Shown here piece after piece: positions 31,455 through 38,792 of a DNA stretch of 43,933 nucleotides (position 1 is its first letter; each line of letters starts with the position of its first letter). The notes beneath the pieces are model-generated. The model was not told where the DNA came from and did no database searches. It was given only the letters and a program-made list of their open reading frames with translations. This DNA is from a virus. Made by a program: the position numbers and the translations under genes. Location: the IMG/VR virus record IMGVR_UViG_3300048927_000029, positions 1 through 43,933 of that record; one strand, given 5' to 3'.

Positions 31455-32928
31455 CCGCGTTCCCACCGTTCTGTTGGTCAGGCTGGTTAGCATTAGCCGG
31501 GATATCGCCGGTTACAGTCGTCGCATTCGGCAGCGGCTGGTCGGCGATTGCATTCATGATATCTTCATCGGTCCAGTCAGTCACGCCAGCTTTGCGCAGG
31601 GCTGCATAGTAGGCTGTTGCCGGGAGGTAGCCCGCGTTGATGTCAGCAACCCATGCGGCACGGTCTTGCGCAGTCATTGGCTGGAGGAAGAAGTCCATAT
31701 TCAGCTTGAACTCAATCTCCACACCTTCACGCAGACCCATCATTGCAGCAACCCATTTCAGCGCGTCGGTGTAAGCCATGCTGACGTTGCGCGCGATGGT
31801 CGCCATAACAGAAGTGTCCGCGCCTCGCTGTAGACGTGCGCTTTCGGCGGTAATCTGCTGCGTCGGCGTGATAAGCTGCGCCCCAATCTGGATAGCCTGC
31901 GTTTCTTTGTCCAGCATGTTCTGCTTGGCAAGGTTATTCTCGGTCGCCTGGACCAGTTTAGCATCGCCACCAGCGCCGAGGTTGTGTCCCGTGCGGCTGC
32001 CGAATTTAATACCGTTGGGGTTGGCAGCCTCAAAGGCCTGTAAACTCATCTGCTCGCCAGGGAAGATAAACAGCGTCGGCTGGCCTACGACGAAGCTGGA
32101 CTCCTCGTTGTCGGCGCTGTTGCGGAAGTGACCGATGTTCAGTTCAGCCAACGGCAGCAGCGGCGCATCGTCCACTGAAGCGTCGTTATTGCTGGCACCA
32201 ATGAACGTGAACGGAATTTTACCTTCTAGCTGAGGCCCCAGGTTCGGGTAAATCGTTTCTACAGGTTCCGCGTCGCCGCCGGATGCCTTGAACTTATACA
32301 GGCGCTGGCGGTACTTGCCTTTCTCGTCCAGGTCCAGCACGCGATACTGCTCGCCGTATTTAACGACAAACTCGTCGTCTGATTCGTAATACTCCCAGAC
32401 TTCACGCAACACAATCATTACGACACGGTTCACCGAGCCGAAGCGCTTCATGCGCCAGTTGATGATGTTCTCTGCGGTGTAGAATGCGATGACCGGGTTT
32501 AGTAATCCTTCGTTCTGCTCGGCCGCCGTGGCCGCGGCAGTCTCCGGGGCATCCACCAGCAGGCCGCCACGACCGACAGAATCAATCTCCATCAGCGTGT
32601 CCTGCGCGTGCTGCCACAGACCGACGCCGGAACCGTCGCAGTTCCGCAGCAGGTATTCCAGTTCAGGCGGAATAATCTGTTCCGGGTCTTTACGCATGAC
32701 GCTGCCGACCATGCCGGACAGTGTGCGCTTCGTAAAGTTGTAGCAGATAGCGCCCTGCTCATACTCGGCCTGGCGTGCCTCACCGTAGGCTTTATCCGGC
32801 TCATTAAGGCCGACGTTGCGCAGGTAGCTGATAAGGTCGCCGCCAACAGCGTTACGCACCTTCTTCCATTTCTCGTAGTGGAATTGCCACTCGCGGTGTT
32901 TTGTTCTTACGCTGTTGTCGTTGCTCAT
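31435..32928 (-). CDS. Portal protein (DUF4055 type)
   Basis: This encodes 497 residues, a usual length. YNFTKRTLSGMVGSVMRKDP (about 63-82), DSVGRGGLLVD, YTAENIINWR and the later helix-rich stem match DUF4055 portals. It forms the dodecameric DNA gate at the capsid vertex. GAGGTCCTGCA precedes the ATG. The C-terminal tail is Asn/Gln-rich (NANQPDQQNGGNADEQNRA). Confidence 0.9.
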   Translation of the reverse strand: MSNDNSVRTKHREWQFHYEKWKKVRNAVGGDLISYLRNVGLNEPDKAYGEARQAEYEQGAICYNFTKRTLSGMVGSVMRKDPEQIIPPELEYLLRNCDGSGVGLWQHAQDTLMEIDSVGRGGLLVDAPETAAATAAEQNEGLLNPVIAFYTAENIINWRMKRFGSVNRVVMIVLREVWEYYESDDEFVVKYGEQYRVLDLDEKGKYRQRLYKFKASGGDAEPVETIYPNLGPQLEGKIPFTFIGASNNDASVDDAPLLPLAELNIGHFRNSADNEESSFVVGQPTLFIFPGEQMSLQAFEAANPNGIKFGSRTGHNLGAGGDAKLVQATENNLAKQNMLDKETQAIQIGAQLITPTQQITAESARLQRGADTSVMATIARNVSMAYTDALKWVAAMMGLREGVEIEFKLNMDFFLQPMTAQDRAAWVADINAGYLPATAYYAALRKAGVTDWTDEDIMNAIADQPLPNATTVTGDIPANANQPDQQNGGNADEQNRA

Positions 32929-33104
32929 TGCAGGACCTCAAAGTTGTAATCGCTATCGTGTGGGACGTCGTCGTGAACATAAACAAAACCGCCTTCGTCC
33001 AGCGGGTCTTCTACGTCTCTCACAATTAACGGCTCGCCGGTTTCTTCGTCAATAAAAGGTTCGATGTCACGCTGGCAAAACGGGCAGTAATGTTTATTTT
33101 TCAT
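32925..33104 (-). CDS. Zinc-knuckle protein, 59 aa
   Basis: This encodes 59 residues starting MKNKHYCPFCQRDIEPF. One CxxC knuckle is followed by an acidic segment (EDPLDEGGFVYVHDDVPHD). It overlaps the portal start (ATGA) and the previous gene's stop (TAATG), so it is fully embedded in the coupled head operon. No family recognised. Confidence 0.65.
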   Translation of the reverse strand: MKNKHYCPFCQRDIEPFIDEETGEPLIVRDVEDPLDEGGFVYVHDDVPHDSDYNFEVLQ

Positions 33105-33256
33105 TAGTGGATACCCTCGTTTTCATCGTGGAAACACTCCATCAGCGCAACAATGTTAGGCGGTAGTGTCTCTTTAATATCATTAAGCGCGTCCAGGATT
33201 TCAAAGACACGCGCCATTAGTTCCGCTTCAATCTGGTAAAATTCTTGGTCTTCCAT
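33104..33256 (-). CDS. Acidic helical micro-protein, 50 aa
   Basis: This encodes 50 residues (MEDQEFYQIEAELMARVFEI...), an amphipathic acidic helix ending CFHDENEGIH. GTGAGGCATCT precedes the ATG at 33256; its stop shares a base with the next start (TAATG). It lies between the large terminase and the zinc-knuckle gene. Confidence 0.6.
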   Translation of the reverse strand: MEDQEFYQIEAELMARVFEILDALNDIKETLPPNIVALMECFHDENEGIH

Positions 33257-33263
33257 AGATGCC

Positions 33264-34535
33264 TCACAAGGCGAAAGATACAGGGATGTTAATCACAGGT
33301 TTAACAATCGGCATTTCATAAGCGATTGGGTAGCCAGTCGCGTCGTTCTGGTGGTCGTTGCCGCTGGACTTGTTCGGCTCGCCATTCTTGTCGTAAGCCT
33401 GCTGCTCAAGACAGCGCGACGTGACGGGGCAAGCCTGCTCGTTAACCATCAGCATACCAGATTCCAGCGCTTTATTGACAGCGGCAACACGGTCTTTCAC
33501 GGCCGGGTTAGTTGACTTGGCGCGAATCTCGAATCCGGCCTGCTGTAGCTGCGCAATGTCGGACGTTGACGCGTTGTTACTCTTGCGGTTCTTTCCGCTG
33601 GCGTCCGGGTACATAACGATATGATGTCCGTTGCGCTTCCAGCGCTCACTAATGGCGCGAATGACGTCCGGGGTGTCGTACATCTCTTTCAGTTCGGCAA
33701 CCGCGTGCCAGACGTGGCCCCGCTGCACGTAGACCGTTGAGGCCATCTGCCCGACGTTGAAATCCTGCCCGATGTACAGCGTTTCGCCGGGATTAATCGT
33801 CTCGCGGCTACTGTGGCGCTGCCGGTTGTAGGCGTAGTACACGGTGCCGGATGTCAGGTTGGTGAACTCGCCGTTAATGTACGCTTCGATAAGTTGATCC
33901 GGATATGTCGCACGCAGCGAGTCAACATAATCCTCCGGCAGAAACGGATTCGACAGCGTGGACGCCTGAATCATCTCGTAGCCAGGCTTCTTATTCACTA
34001 CCCAGCGGTCATGGACGAAACGGAAGCCTTCCGGCGTGGTGAAAATAGACACCGTGTTAACCGGCTTCGGCGATGTCGGTACGTAGGTGTCCGGCTTCTG
34101 GCGGTTACGGGCGATGATTTTGTTCCACGCTTCCTGTGCATGGTCCATCTTCAGGGTGTCAAGCTCGTCCACTTTAGCCCGGAACGACTCATAACCGACG
34201 ATACGCGCCGGGTTGTCCAGGGTGCGCAGAACGAAGTCGCCAAGCTGCCGGTTGGAAGTGTAGATGATGTTGTCCGATTTGTTATAGCGGTAGCGTACGC
34301 CCCACTCCTGGAGCTTCTCCTCCATACGCGGTGCCAGGATAAGGCGCACCAGGTCGTAGGTCGGCTCGTACATGGCAATCATTGACGCAGAACCGCCTTC
34401 CAGACTATCCAGCAGGGCAGAGTTACACATGACCTCTGATTTGCCCGTGCCAAAACCGGCAACAAAGGCCGGGAATTTACAGTGCATGCCGAGGAATGCG
34501 GCCTGTGGCTCAGTCGCCTTTATACTTATCTGCAC
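33264..34535 (-). CDS. Large terminase subunit
   Basis: This encodes 423 residues. Walker A is GFGTGKS (K32). A Walker B-like VDE lies at D123-E124. The RuvC-like nuclease metal site is D258 (GQDF), D311 (YPDASGK) and D398 (HQNDAT). It is the ATP-driven packaging motor and DNA cutter. Its start overlaps the small terminase by 26 bases. Family resemblance is to terminase_3/6-type enzymes; headful or cos mode cannot be decided from this sequence alone. Confidence 0.93.
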   Translation of the reverse strand: MQISIKATEPQAAFLGMHCKFPAFVAGFGTGKSEVMCNSALLDSLEGGSASMIAMYEPTYDLVRLILAPRMEEKLQEWGVRYRYNKSDNIIYTSNRQLGDFVLRTLDNPARIVGYESFRAKVDELDTLKMDHAQEAWNKIIARNRQKPDTYVPTSPKPVNTVSIFTTPEGFRFVHDRWVVNKKPGYEMIQASTLSNPFLPEDYVDSLRATYPDQLIEAYINGEFTNLTSGTVYYAYNRQRHSSRETINPGETLYIGQDFNVGQMASTVYVQRGHVWHAVAELKEMYDTPDVIRAISERWKRNGHHIVMYPDASGKNRKSNNASTSDIAQLQQAGFEIRAKSTNPAVKDRVAAVNKALESGMLMVNEQACPVTSRCLEQQAYDKNGEPNKSSGNDHQNDATGYPIAYEMPIVKPVINIPVSFAL

Positions 34536-35016
34536 TGACGACCTCCACGACGACTTTCTGGATTGGCTCGTTGCTCTGTTCTGATTCTTCTTTAGTGGCC
34601 TTCCAGCCGTGGCGGTCCTGCATGAACAGGTTCAGCAGGCTTGTACCGATACCGGCGGCGGCTAGCTCTACAGCGAAGGACTGCTGGAGTTGTCGGGCCA
34701 TCTGATAGGCTTCGGCAAATTCAGGGTGTCGGCGCTGCCAGTCGTCCAGCACACGGGTAGATACACCGATGCTGTGGCACCAGCGGGCGACAGTAGGGAT
34801 TTTGCCGGAGGGGATAGCCTTCATGCTACCCTTCATGTCTTCGTTGATTACCCAGGAATTTGGATTGGCGAAATAGTCGACGATGGCCTGGCAGTATTCC
34901 GGGCGGTAGTTAGTCGGGCGGCCAAAGACGTAGCCCTCCGGCTTTTCCTTGTCGCCTGTTTTACGTGCTGGCGTCACACCGGCAACACCTTTCGGTTTAG
35001 CCTTGCCAATCTTCAT
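34510..35016 (-). CDS. Small terminase subunit
   Basis: This encodes 168 residues. PTNYRPEYCQAIVDYF, the helix-turn-helix-like PTVARWCHSIGVSTRVLDDWQ stretch (split over about 70-90) and EFAEAYQMARQLQQ match phage small terminases that recognise the packaging site. The ATG at 35016 is chosen because CAGGAGATTTACCCC precedes it and because the promoter -10 at 35090 lies inside the longer frame to 35118. Confidence 0.9.
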   Translation of the reverse strand: MKIGKAKPKGVAGVTPARKTGDKEKPEGYVFGRPTNYRPEYCQAIVDYFANPNSWVINEDMKGSMKAIPSGKIPTVARWCHSIGVSTRVLDDWQRRHPEFAEAYQMARQLQQSFAVELAAAGIGTSLLNLFMQDRHGWKATKEESEQSNEPIQKVVVEVVSADKYKGD

Positions 35017-35040
35017 GGGGTAAATCTCCTGTCGAATGCG

Positions 35041-35057
35041 GTTATGACCATCATAAC
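35041..35057. promoter_or_regulatory. Inverted repeat downstream of terminase promoter
   Basis: GTTATG-ACCAT-CATAAC, a perfect 6-5-6 palindrome between the promoter and the small terminase start. It could be an operator near the transcription start, or the recognition element of the packaging site that is usually close to this gene. Confidence 0.4.
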
Positions 35058-35089
35058 GCATGAGACGCGCCCTGCGCACCTCTGAGGGG

Positions 35090-35118
35090 ATTATATAGCG
35101 AGATATTGACAAAGGCAA
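35090..35118 (-). promoter_or_regulatory. Leftward late promoter (terminase/head operon)
   Basis: Minus strand TTGCCT (35118..35113), 17 bases, a perfect TATAAT (35095..35090). It drives terminases, portal and head genes to the terminator at 29704. Confidence 0.7.
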
Positions 35119-35141
35119 AAGAAGCCCGCACAGAGGCGGGC
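35113..35141 (-). terminator. Terminator upstream of the terminase promoter
   Basis: GCCCGC/GCGGGC stem (35124..35141) followed on the minus strand by TTCTTTTG. It insulates the terminase operon from the small-gene operon at 35150-36785. Its T tract merges with the -35 region of the next promoter. Confidence 0.8.
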
Positions 35142-35149
35142 AGGAGGAG

Positions 35150-35335
35150 TTATAACTTAGTTATGCCTACTGCGATGATTCTTAGTTTCTCATCGGGGTA
35201 TTTGTCTACTAACTTTTGCGCTTTCTCCTTGTCCGGGAATACTGCTTTAACTTCTTCGTATCGTTCGTGTACGACAGAAACACAGGCTAACGACCCACGC
35301 TCCACTACTGCGTAAAATACTGCGTCTTTGTTCAT
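35150..35335 (-). CDS. Hypothetical protein, 61 aa
   Basis: This encodes 61 residues, an alpha/beta pattern (AVFYAVVERGSLACVSVVHE; DKEKAQKLVDKYPDEKLRII), the last gene before the terminator at 35113. It overlaps the upstream gene by four bases. Length and pattern recall small phage proteins that read as one beta-sheet with a helix; no family is claimed. Confidence 0.65.
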   Translation of the reverse strand: MNKDAVFYAVVERGSLACVSVVHERYEEVKAVFPDKEKAQKLVDKYPDEKLRIIAVGITKL

Positions 35336-35550
35336 AACCCGTTCGCCCTCTCCGTTTTGGTTACGCCACGGCGCGAGTACAGCACCGGGCTGGTTTTCTG
35401 GTGCGTCATCAGACGACCGTTATGTATTACGTGCTTCTCACAACCGGTGTCGAACCGGTACTTTGCGATGGTCAGTTCGCTAAGGCCAGTCTCACGGCAG
35501 GTTGCTGCGATGCTGCCGTGTTTGGCGATAAGTTCCGGGATGCTCGTCAT
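35332..35550 (-). CDS. HTH-like small protein
   Basis: This encodes 72 residues. MTSIPELIAKHGSIAATCRE then TGLSELTIAKYRFD reads as a helix-turn-helix of the resolvase/antitermination type; the rest (GRLMTHQKTSPVLYSRRG) is basic. The ATG at 35550 overlaps the stop of a 26-residue membrane peptide (ATGA). It resembles short NinH-like or regulator proteins but is not assigned. Confidence 0.65.
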   Translation of the reverse strand: MTSIPELIAKHGSIAATCRETGLSELTIAKYRFDTGCEKHVIHNGRLMTHQKTSPVLYSRRGVTKTERANGL

Positions 35551-35627
35551 AGCCACCACCCCATTTCCTTAAGCGCCGCTATAACCAGCGGCGCGCCGAG
35601 GATTGTTACCATGATGATGTTAGTCAT
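35547..35627 (-). CDS. Membrane micro-protein, 26 aa
   Basis: MTNIIMVTILGAPLVIAALK plus six residues (EMGWWL): a single membrane helix. It starts in an ATGA overlap with the previous gene and stops in an ATGA overlap with the next, so it fills exactly the space between two real genes. That double coupling makes chance unlikely despite its length. Confidence 0.6.
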   Translation of the reverse strand: MTNIIMVTILGAPLVIAALKEMGWWL

Positions 35628-35839
35628 TTGTACGCTTTCCCACATAAAGAACAAACCCAGTTGGAATGTTCCGCAAGCCCAATTTTACGCCAGTCATGCG
35701 CACATAATACATCCGGTATAAGGTCGATGAGCAAACGATACGCCTTGAGCTGGTATTCCTCGTTCAGCGACAGGTCACCGTAACTCTCCAGGCGGCCGAT
35801 ATTCTCGGCCAGGGATTCTTTAGTTACTTTGGTGGTCAT
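35624..35839 (-). CDS. Zinc-binding small protein
   Basis: This encodes 71 residues: an N-terminal helical part (SLAENIGRLESYGDLSLNEEYQ) and a C-terminal Cys/His cluster (CAHDWRKIGL...H..WVCSLCGKAYK) that probably binds zinc. ATGA overlaps on both sides. Confidence 0.65.
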   Translation of the reverse strand: MTTKVTKESLAENIGRLESYGDLSLNEEYQLKAYRLLIDLIPDVLCAHDWRKIGLAEHSNWVCSLCGKAYK

Positions 35840-36168
35840 AACTTAGCCTTGCAATAGAGACAGGTTTCGCGGCTGTCGTTTATCGTGAAATCATGCTCGC
35901 AGTGCATATCAATGCCACACTTCTCGCAGAACAATCCGCCGTCGGGGAATCCTTCTGTACCAGGAACAATAACTTTAGGGATATGACTACACCCCTTATT
36001 CAGATTGTACTGATTCACAATCTCCCGGCGCGCTTCCTGTGCTTTAGCCAGTGCTGCTTCCAGAGTGGCAATGTGCTCATCCCATTGCTGCAGCTTGTGC
36101 TCGCCTTCGAAGCGGTCATAACAACCGGCGGCGGCGATGCTGGCGGCTTCGTATTCCTGGTTAGTCAT
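35836..36168 (-). CDS. Zinc-ribbon-like protein
   Basis: This encodes 110 residues. The N-terminal coiled coil (about 30-50) is followed by Cys/His pairs: CSH, CEKC, MHCEH and CLYC (about 60-107), enough for two zinc sites. It overlaps the genes on both sides by four bases. Likely nucleic-acid or protein binding; no family recognised. Confidence 0.7.
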   Translation of the reverse strand: MTNQEYEAASIAAAGCYDRFEGEHKLQQWDEHIATLEAALAKAQEARREIVNQYNLNKGCSHIPKVIVPGTEGFPDGGLFCEKCGIDMHCEHDFTINDSRETCLYCKAKL

Positions 36169-36284
36169 TTCTTACCCCTCCTATCAAACCCAGCATTCCA
36201 TCCGCGATGGTACGCAAACAGATAAACATACCAATACCCGAACACAACGATAATAGTCAGTAAAGAGTATAGTGTTTCGCTCAT
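36165..36284 (-). CDS. Membrane micro-protein, 39 aa
   Basis: MSETLYSLLTIIVVFGYWYV begins a single membrane helix, followed by a basic C-terminus ending DRRGKK. ATGA overlap with both neighbours, with GGAGAAACGTAA upstream. Confidence 0.6.
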   Translation of the reverse strand: MSETLYSLLTIIVVFGYWYVYLFAYHRGWNAGFDRRGKK

Positions 36285-36454
36285 TTACGTTTCTCCAGCA
36301 TGCGGTCCAGGTGGCGGTTGTTATTCACTGAGCCGAAGCTATTGCGTGACAGCAGTTCTTCGCGGCTCGGCATCGGGCGGTTCGGCTTATCGTACTTTGG
36401 TGCTGCCGTAGATACGCCGTGGTTTTGATAGTCGTAGGTCCAGTCGTAAGCCAT
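36281..36454 (-). CDS. Hypothetical protein, 57 aa
   Basis: This encodes 57 residues (MAYDWTYDYQNHGVSTAAPK..., ending HLDRMLEKRK), probably disordered or nucleic-acid-binding. The ATG at 36454 has GGGGAG at a proper distance; the in-frame ATG at 36460 overlaps the previous stop but would touch its ribosome site. Confidence 0.55.
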   Translation of the reverse strand: MAYDWTYDYQNHGVSTAAPKYDKPNRPMPSREELLSRNSFGSVNNNRHLDRMLEKRK

Positions 36455-36456
36455 TC

Positions 36457-36597
36457 TCATCTCCCCTTATACGCAGCTTTCAGCGCCTGCATCGCAGCCC
36501 ACCAATAAGACTCTGGAGCTACCAGACCAATGCTATGAACGGCCAGGCGAGCCATTATTTGTGCGTCTTCGAACGCGAGTTTGTCGGCGATTTTCAC
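36457..36597 (-). CDS. Hypothetical protein, 46 aa (GTG start)
   Basis: This encodes 46 residues (MKIADKLAFEDAQIMARLAV..., ending QALKAAYKGR), all helical. The GTG start overlaps the upstream stop (GTGA), the same coupling as its neighbours. Confidence 0.5.
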   Translation of the reverse strand: MKIADKLAFEDAQIMARLAVHSIGLVAPESYWWAAMQALKAAYKGR

Positions 36598-36785
36598 AGG
36601 ATTACCTCCAGACACTCAACCTCTACGCCGTCGCAAAGGTATTTTTTCTCCGGGTGCCCATACGGCAAATCAATAATGCGCTGAATCTCAGCAGCCCTAG
36701 CTTTTGCGTCTTTCTCACGGGCATATGTGCTGTCGATGATAAAGCCTTCGTAATCATATTCTAACTGCACGATGTAAACTTTCAT
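36594..36785 (-). CDS. Hypothetical protein, first gene of the small-gene operon
   Basis: This encodes 63 residues (MKVYIVQLEYDYEGFIIDST..., EVECLEVIL at the end), a compact beta-alpha-beta pattern. It follows a good leftward promoter (36820-36848) by 35 bases, with AAAGAGAA upstream of the ATG. No family recognised. Confidence 0.65.
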   Translation of the reverse strand: MKVYIVQLEYDYEGFIIDSTYAREKDAKARAAEIQRIIDLPYGHPEKKYLCDGVEVECLEVIL

Positions 36786-36819
36786 TTCTCTTTGACCTCA
36801 TGTTGTATGGTGTAATCAG

Positions 36820-36848
36820 ACTATAGGCCGGTCATAGATATTATGCAA
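36820..36848 (-). promoter_or_regulatory. Leftward promoter of the 36.8-35.1 kb operon
   Basis: Minus strand TTGCAT (36848..36843), 17 bases, TATAGT (36825..36820). Confidence 0.6.
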
Positions 36849-36865
36849 CTATTATTTGCGAATAA

Positions 36866-36898
36866 GATAAAAAAAAAGCCCCGAGGGTTAGTCGGGGC
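36866..36898 (-). terminator. Terminator of the lysis operon
   Basis: Minus strand GCCCCGA (36898..36892), loop, TCGGGGC (36884..36878), followed by nine T residues. It separates the lysis operon from the promoter at 36820. Confidence 0.9.
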
Positions 36899-36911
36899 AA
36901 AGGCTGGCTGG

Positions 36912-37001
36912 GTGGAATTTGTTGCGGCGCTGGTGATTGGCTCCAGTCTGGCAGGTTTTGCGCTGCTACGCTATCCAGGTATCACAAGGACATGCCGCTA
37001 A
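36912..37001 (+). CDS. Possible membrane micro-protein, 29 aa
   Basis: A GTG at 36912 opens a single hydrophobic helix (VAALVIGSSLAGFALLRY) with a basic tail, on the plus strand between the lysis terminator and the endolysin stop. The ribosome site is weak and no plus-strand promoter is visible. The gap 36899-37015 otherwise holds nothing I can identify. Confidence 0.25.
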   Translation: MEFVAALVIGSSLAGFALLRYPGITRTCR

Positions 37002-37015
37002 GAAGAATCCTAGCA

Positions 37016-37498
37016 CTAATTAACCGCACGTCCAACTTTTTCCGCCTGTTGCCAGAGCATTCCGTCAAACAGTGCCAGGCGACCGGTTGCACGACGGCGC
37101 AGGCCGAGCAATGGTTTGCCGTTCTGGTTGATGAACTGCGGCAGCTTCTGGCGCAGCGTGGCGACGTCGCCAGCTCGTAATGCCTTACCGGTTCCTGTAG
37201 ACGCCGCAATTGCCCCGGGGCCGACGTTAAATACCAGGTCGACCATCGCGTCGAACTGAGATTGATTAAGCGACGGATGCGCTACAGCATCGACAGCTTT
37301 AACGGCAGCCGCCATATCTTTGTTCAGCAGGATAAGGGCCTGGCCTTCGGTAATCTTCTGGCCCTCTTTGACATGCGGACCGTAGCTGCCGTAGCCAATC
37401 GTCCAGTATTTCTCTGCTGAGGTGGCCTTGTATGCCGTGCTGCGGAACTGCTCCCACGCAGCACTAAAGTGCAATCCATTATCTGAAATGTTTCGCAT
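37016..37498 (-). CDS. Endolysin, GH24 (T4/P22 lysozyme-like)
   Basis: This encodes 160 residues, the usual length of the family. Glu16 (WEQF) and Thr33 (WTIGYG) align with the catalytic Glu and Thr of T4 lysozyme. The position of the catalytic Asp is Ala25 (AYKATSAEKY), with E29 the nearest acid, so the active site differs from the classical Glu-8-Asp-5-Thr triad. NVGPGAIAAST and FDGMLWQQ further on match the lysozyme C-lobe. No signal or SAR sequence, so it needs the holin. GGAGGAAAT precedes the ATG. It overlaps the membrane protein upstream by 20 bases. Confidence 0.9.
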   Translation of the reverse strand: MRNISDNGLHFSAAWEQFRSTAYKATSAEKYWTIGYGSYGPHVKEGQKITEGQALILLNKDMAAAVKAVDAVAHPSLNQSQFDAMVDLVFNVGPGAIAASTGTGKALRAGDVATLRQKLPQFINQNGKPLLGLRRRATGRLALFDGMLWQQAEKVGRAVN

Positions 37499-37778
37499 AT
37501 TTCCTCCGGTGTTTGAAGTAGCGAACCGTCTTAACGGTTATATCCCGAAGGACAAGCATAGCAAAAATAACAATGATGCTCACGCCGACGGCGGTCGTCA
37601 CATAACTGCTTGTCCATCGGAATAACCCGGCAACGCACGTTAAGGCCAGGGCCATATAAAGCAGACGCCCGACCAGACCGTCTTCAATCCAGTGGGCGTA
37701 AATGTTGATGAGGGAAACTACCCCCAGTACCACCAGACAGATAACGCCGAGTGGGGTATTCAGGAAAGTAGCAGGCAT
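37479..37778 (-). CDS. Membrane protein of the lysis cassette (holin/antiholin candidate)
   Basis: This encodes 99 residues with three likely membrane segments (about 10-28, 38-54, 61-79) and a strongly basic C-terminus (RYFKHRRKYAKHFR). Placement between the holin-like gene and the endolysin suggests a second holin or antiholin. No named family. Confidence 0.7.
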   Translation of the reverse strand: MPATFLNTPLGVICLVVLGVVSLINIYAHWIEDGLVGRLLYMALALTCVAGLFRWTSSYVTTAVGVSIIVIFAMLVLRDITVKTVRYFKHRRKYAKHFR

Positions 37779-37779
37779 A

Positions 37780-38061
37780 TTATTTACTCCACGGTAACCT
37801 GATGTTGCCGATGGATGCGTCTGCGGCTTCGAATAGCTTCAACCAGAACATACCAACGCCAAACGGCACCAGGTACTGACCATCAGAATTTGATAACTCA
37901 TAGTAGCTGATAATCACCGGAGATGCATATACGGCGCAGGCGGCTCCTGCGGCCAGGTGACAGAGGCGACGCCATAACGGGATGGTCTCGCCTTTCTTGA
38001 TTTGGGACACGGCACCACCGCAAATAGCGGCAATAGCGAGCCAGAAGTGTTTATCGTCCAT
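37780..38061 (-). CDS. Holin (LydA-like)
   Basis: This encodes 93 residues (MDDKHFWLAIAAICGGAVSQ..., WRRLCHLAAGAACAVYASP, GMFWLKLFEA), with two to three membrane segments and the pattern of LydA/phage-holin proteins. GGAGTCCTCTCACCG precedes the ATG at 38061. An in-frame ATG at 38094 would add 11 residues (METNLYGVLSP); a dual start, as in lambda holin, is possible. TTGACA sits at 38116-38111 on the minus strand without a clear -10. Confidence 0.75.
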   Translation of the reverse strand: MDDKHFWLAIAAICGGAVSQIKKGETIPLWRRLCHLAAGAACAVYASPVIISYYELSNSDGQYLVPFGVGMFWLKLFEAADASIGNIRLPWSK

Positions 38062-38133
38062 CGGTGAGAGGACTCCGTATAGGTTGGTTTCCATACGGAG
38101 ATTATCAGATTGTCAATAGAGATTCACTTATTT

Positions 38134-38478
38134 TTAGGATTTATCCGAAGTGTTCCGGCGGGTATATAGCCGCTTTTCTGTCTTAGTCGGCGCTTGCCCA
38201 AGGCCAGACTTAACCCAGTACGCATAAAGCCGGTACGCAATAGACGCACGCTCCTGTGTGTGGAAGATACCCACGGCAATAACCTGATTATCGACGCAGT
38301 AGCAGGCGCGCCACATACGACGCTCTGGCATCCAGTGAACACCTTTCACTGGCGTATGCTCTGGTGCTTTATACTTCACGGCCTGTCGCTTCGGATAACT
38401 GTGCGGCTCCCGGCGTTCGACTTTGCGCGATGGAATAAGGCTGCCGCTGTGCTTCAGGATGTCAGTTGCGAGACTCAT
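38134..38478 (-). CDS. AP2-domain DNA-binding protein
   Basis: This encodes 114 residues. About 48-97 (KGVHWMPERRMWRACYCVDN..., FHTQERASIAYRLYAYW) form an AP2-like domain similar to the C-terminal part of the HNH homing endonucleases here, but there is no HNH motif. It could be a regulator or the remnant of a homing endonuclease. The ATG at 38478 overlaps the DUF3310 stop (ATGA). Confidence 0.75.
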   Translation of the reverse strand: MSLATDILKHSGSLIPSRKVERREPHSYPKRQAVKYKAPEHTPVKGVHWMPERRMWRACYCVDNQVIAVGIFHTQERASIAYRLYAYWVKSGLGQAPTKTEKRLYTRRNTSDKS

Positions 38479-38792
38479 GACACCCACTTGCCACATTTCG
38501 GGCACCACCATGAGCAAACTTCAGAATCATATGTTCTAATGTGGTCGCATACATCATGCTTAGGGTCAGGCTTGCTGCCCATCACGGCAACCAGACGGTT
38601 CAGATACCATTGCGCCTTCTTGACGTCTTCCACACCGTTCTTCAGCTCGTATCGCCACAAGTATTTAATGACGTTAGCCACACAGACTGCTTCGATACCG
38701 GTTTTGTTTACAGTGGCCGCCGTGATAGCGACGATGCACTCAACTCCGCCCTGGGTGTAGTGGTCCGGCTGGTTCACATTATCTTTTGGCAT
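38475..38792 (-). CDS. DUF3310 (SaV-like) protein
   Basis: This encodes 105 residues. VNQPDHYTQGGVECI and VIKYLWRYELKNGVEDVKKA with QWYLNRL are the signature of DUF3310 phage proteins, a family suggested to be related to nucleotide kinases but without proven activity. A C-terminal zinc-like CxxC (WCPKCGKWVS) is added. The ATG at 38792 has CAGGAGAATGCCC upstream; earlier in-frame ATGs lie within the 31-residue gene before it. Confidence 0.85.
   Translation of the reverse strand: MPKDNVNQPDHYTQGGVECIVAITAATVNKTGIEAVCVANVIKYLWRYELKNGVEDVKKAQWYLNRLVAVMGSKPDPKHDVCDHIRTYDSEVCSWWCPKCGKWVS

Noticed and set aside
35101-35120. TTGACA on the plus strand near 35106
   Set aside because: No -10 follows at a usable distance; the bases are part of the minus-strand terminator and late promoter.
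36982-37209. 75-codon minus-strand frame at the end of the endolysin
   Set aside because: Arg/Ser/Cys-rich shadow in another frame of the endolysin gene.
38088-38116. TTGACA on the minus strand upstream of the holin as a promoter
   Set aside because: A consensus -35 but no acceptable -10 at 15-19 bases; left as a note in the holin entry.
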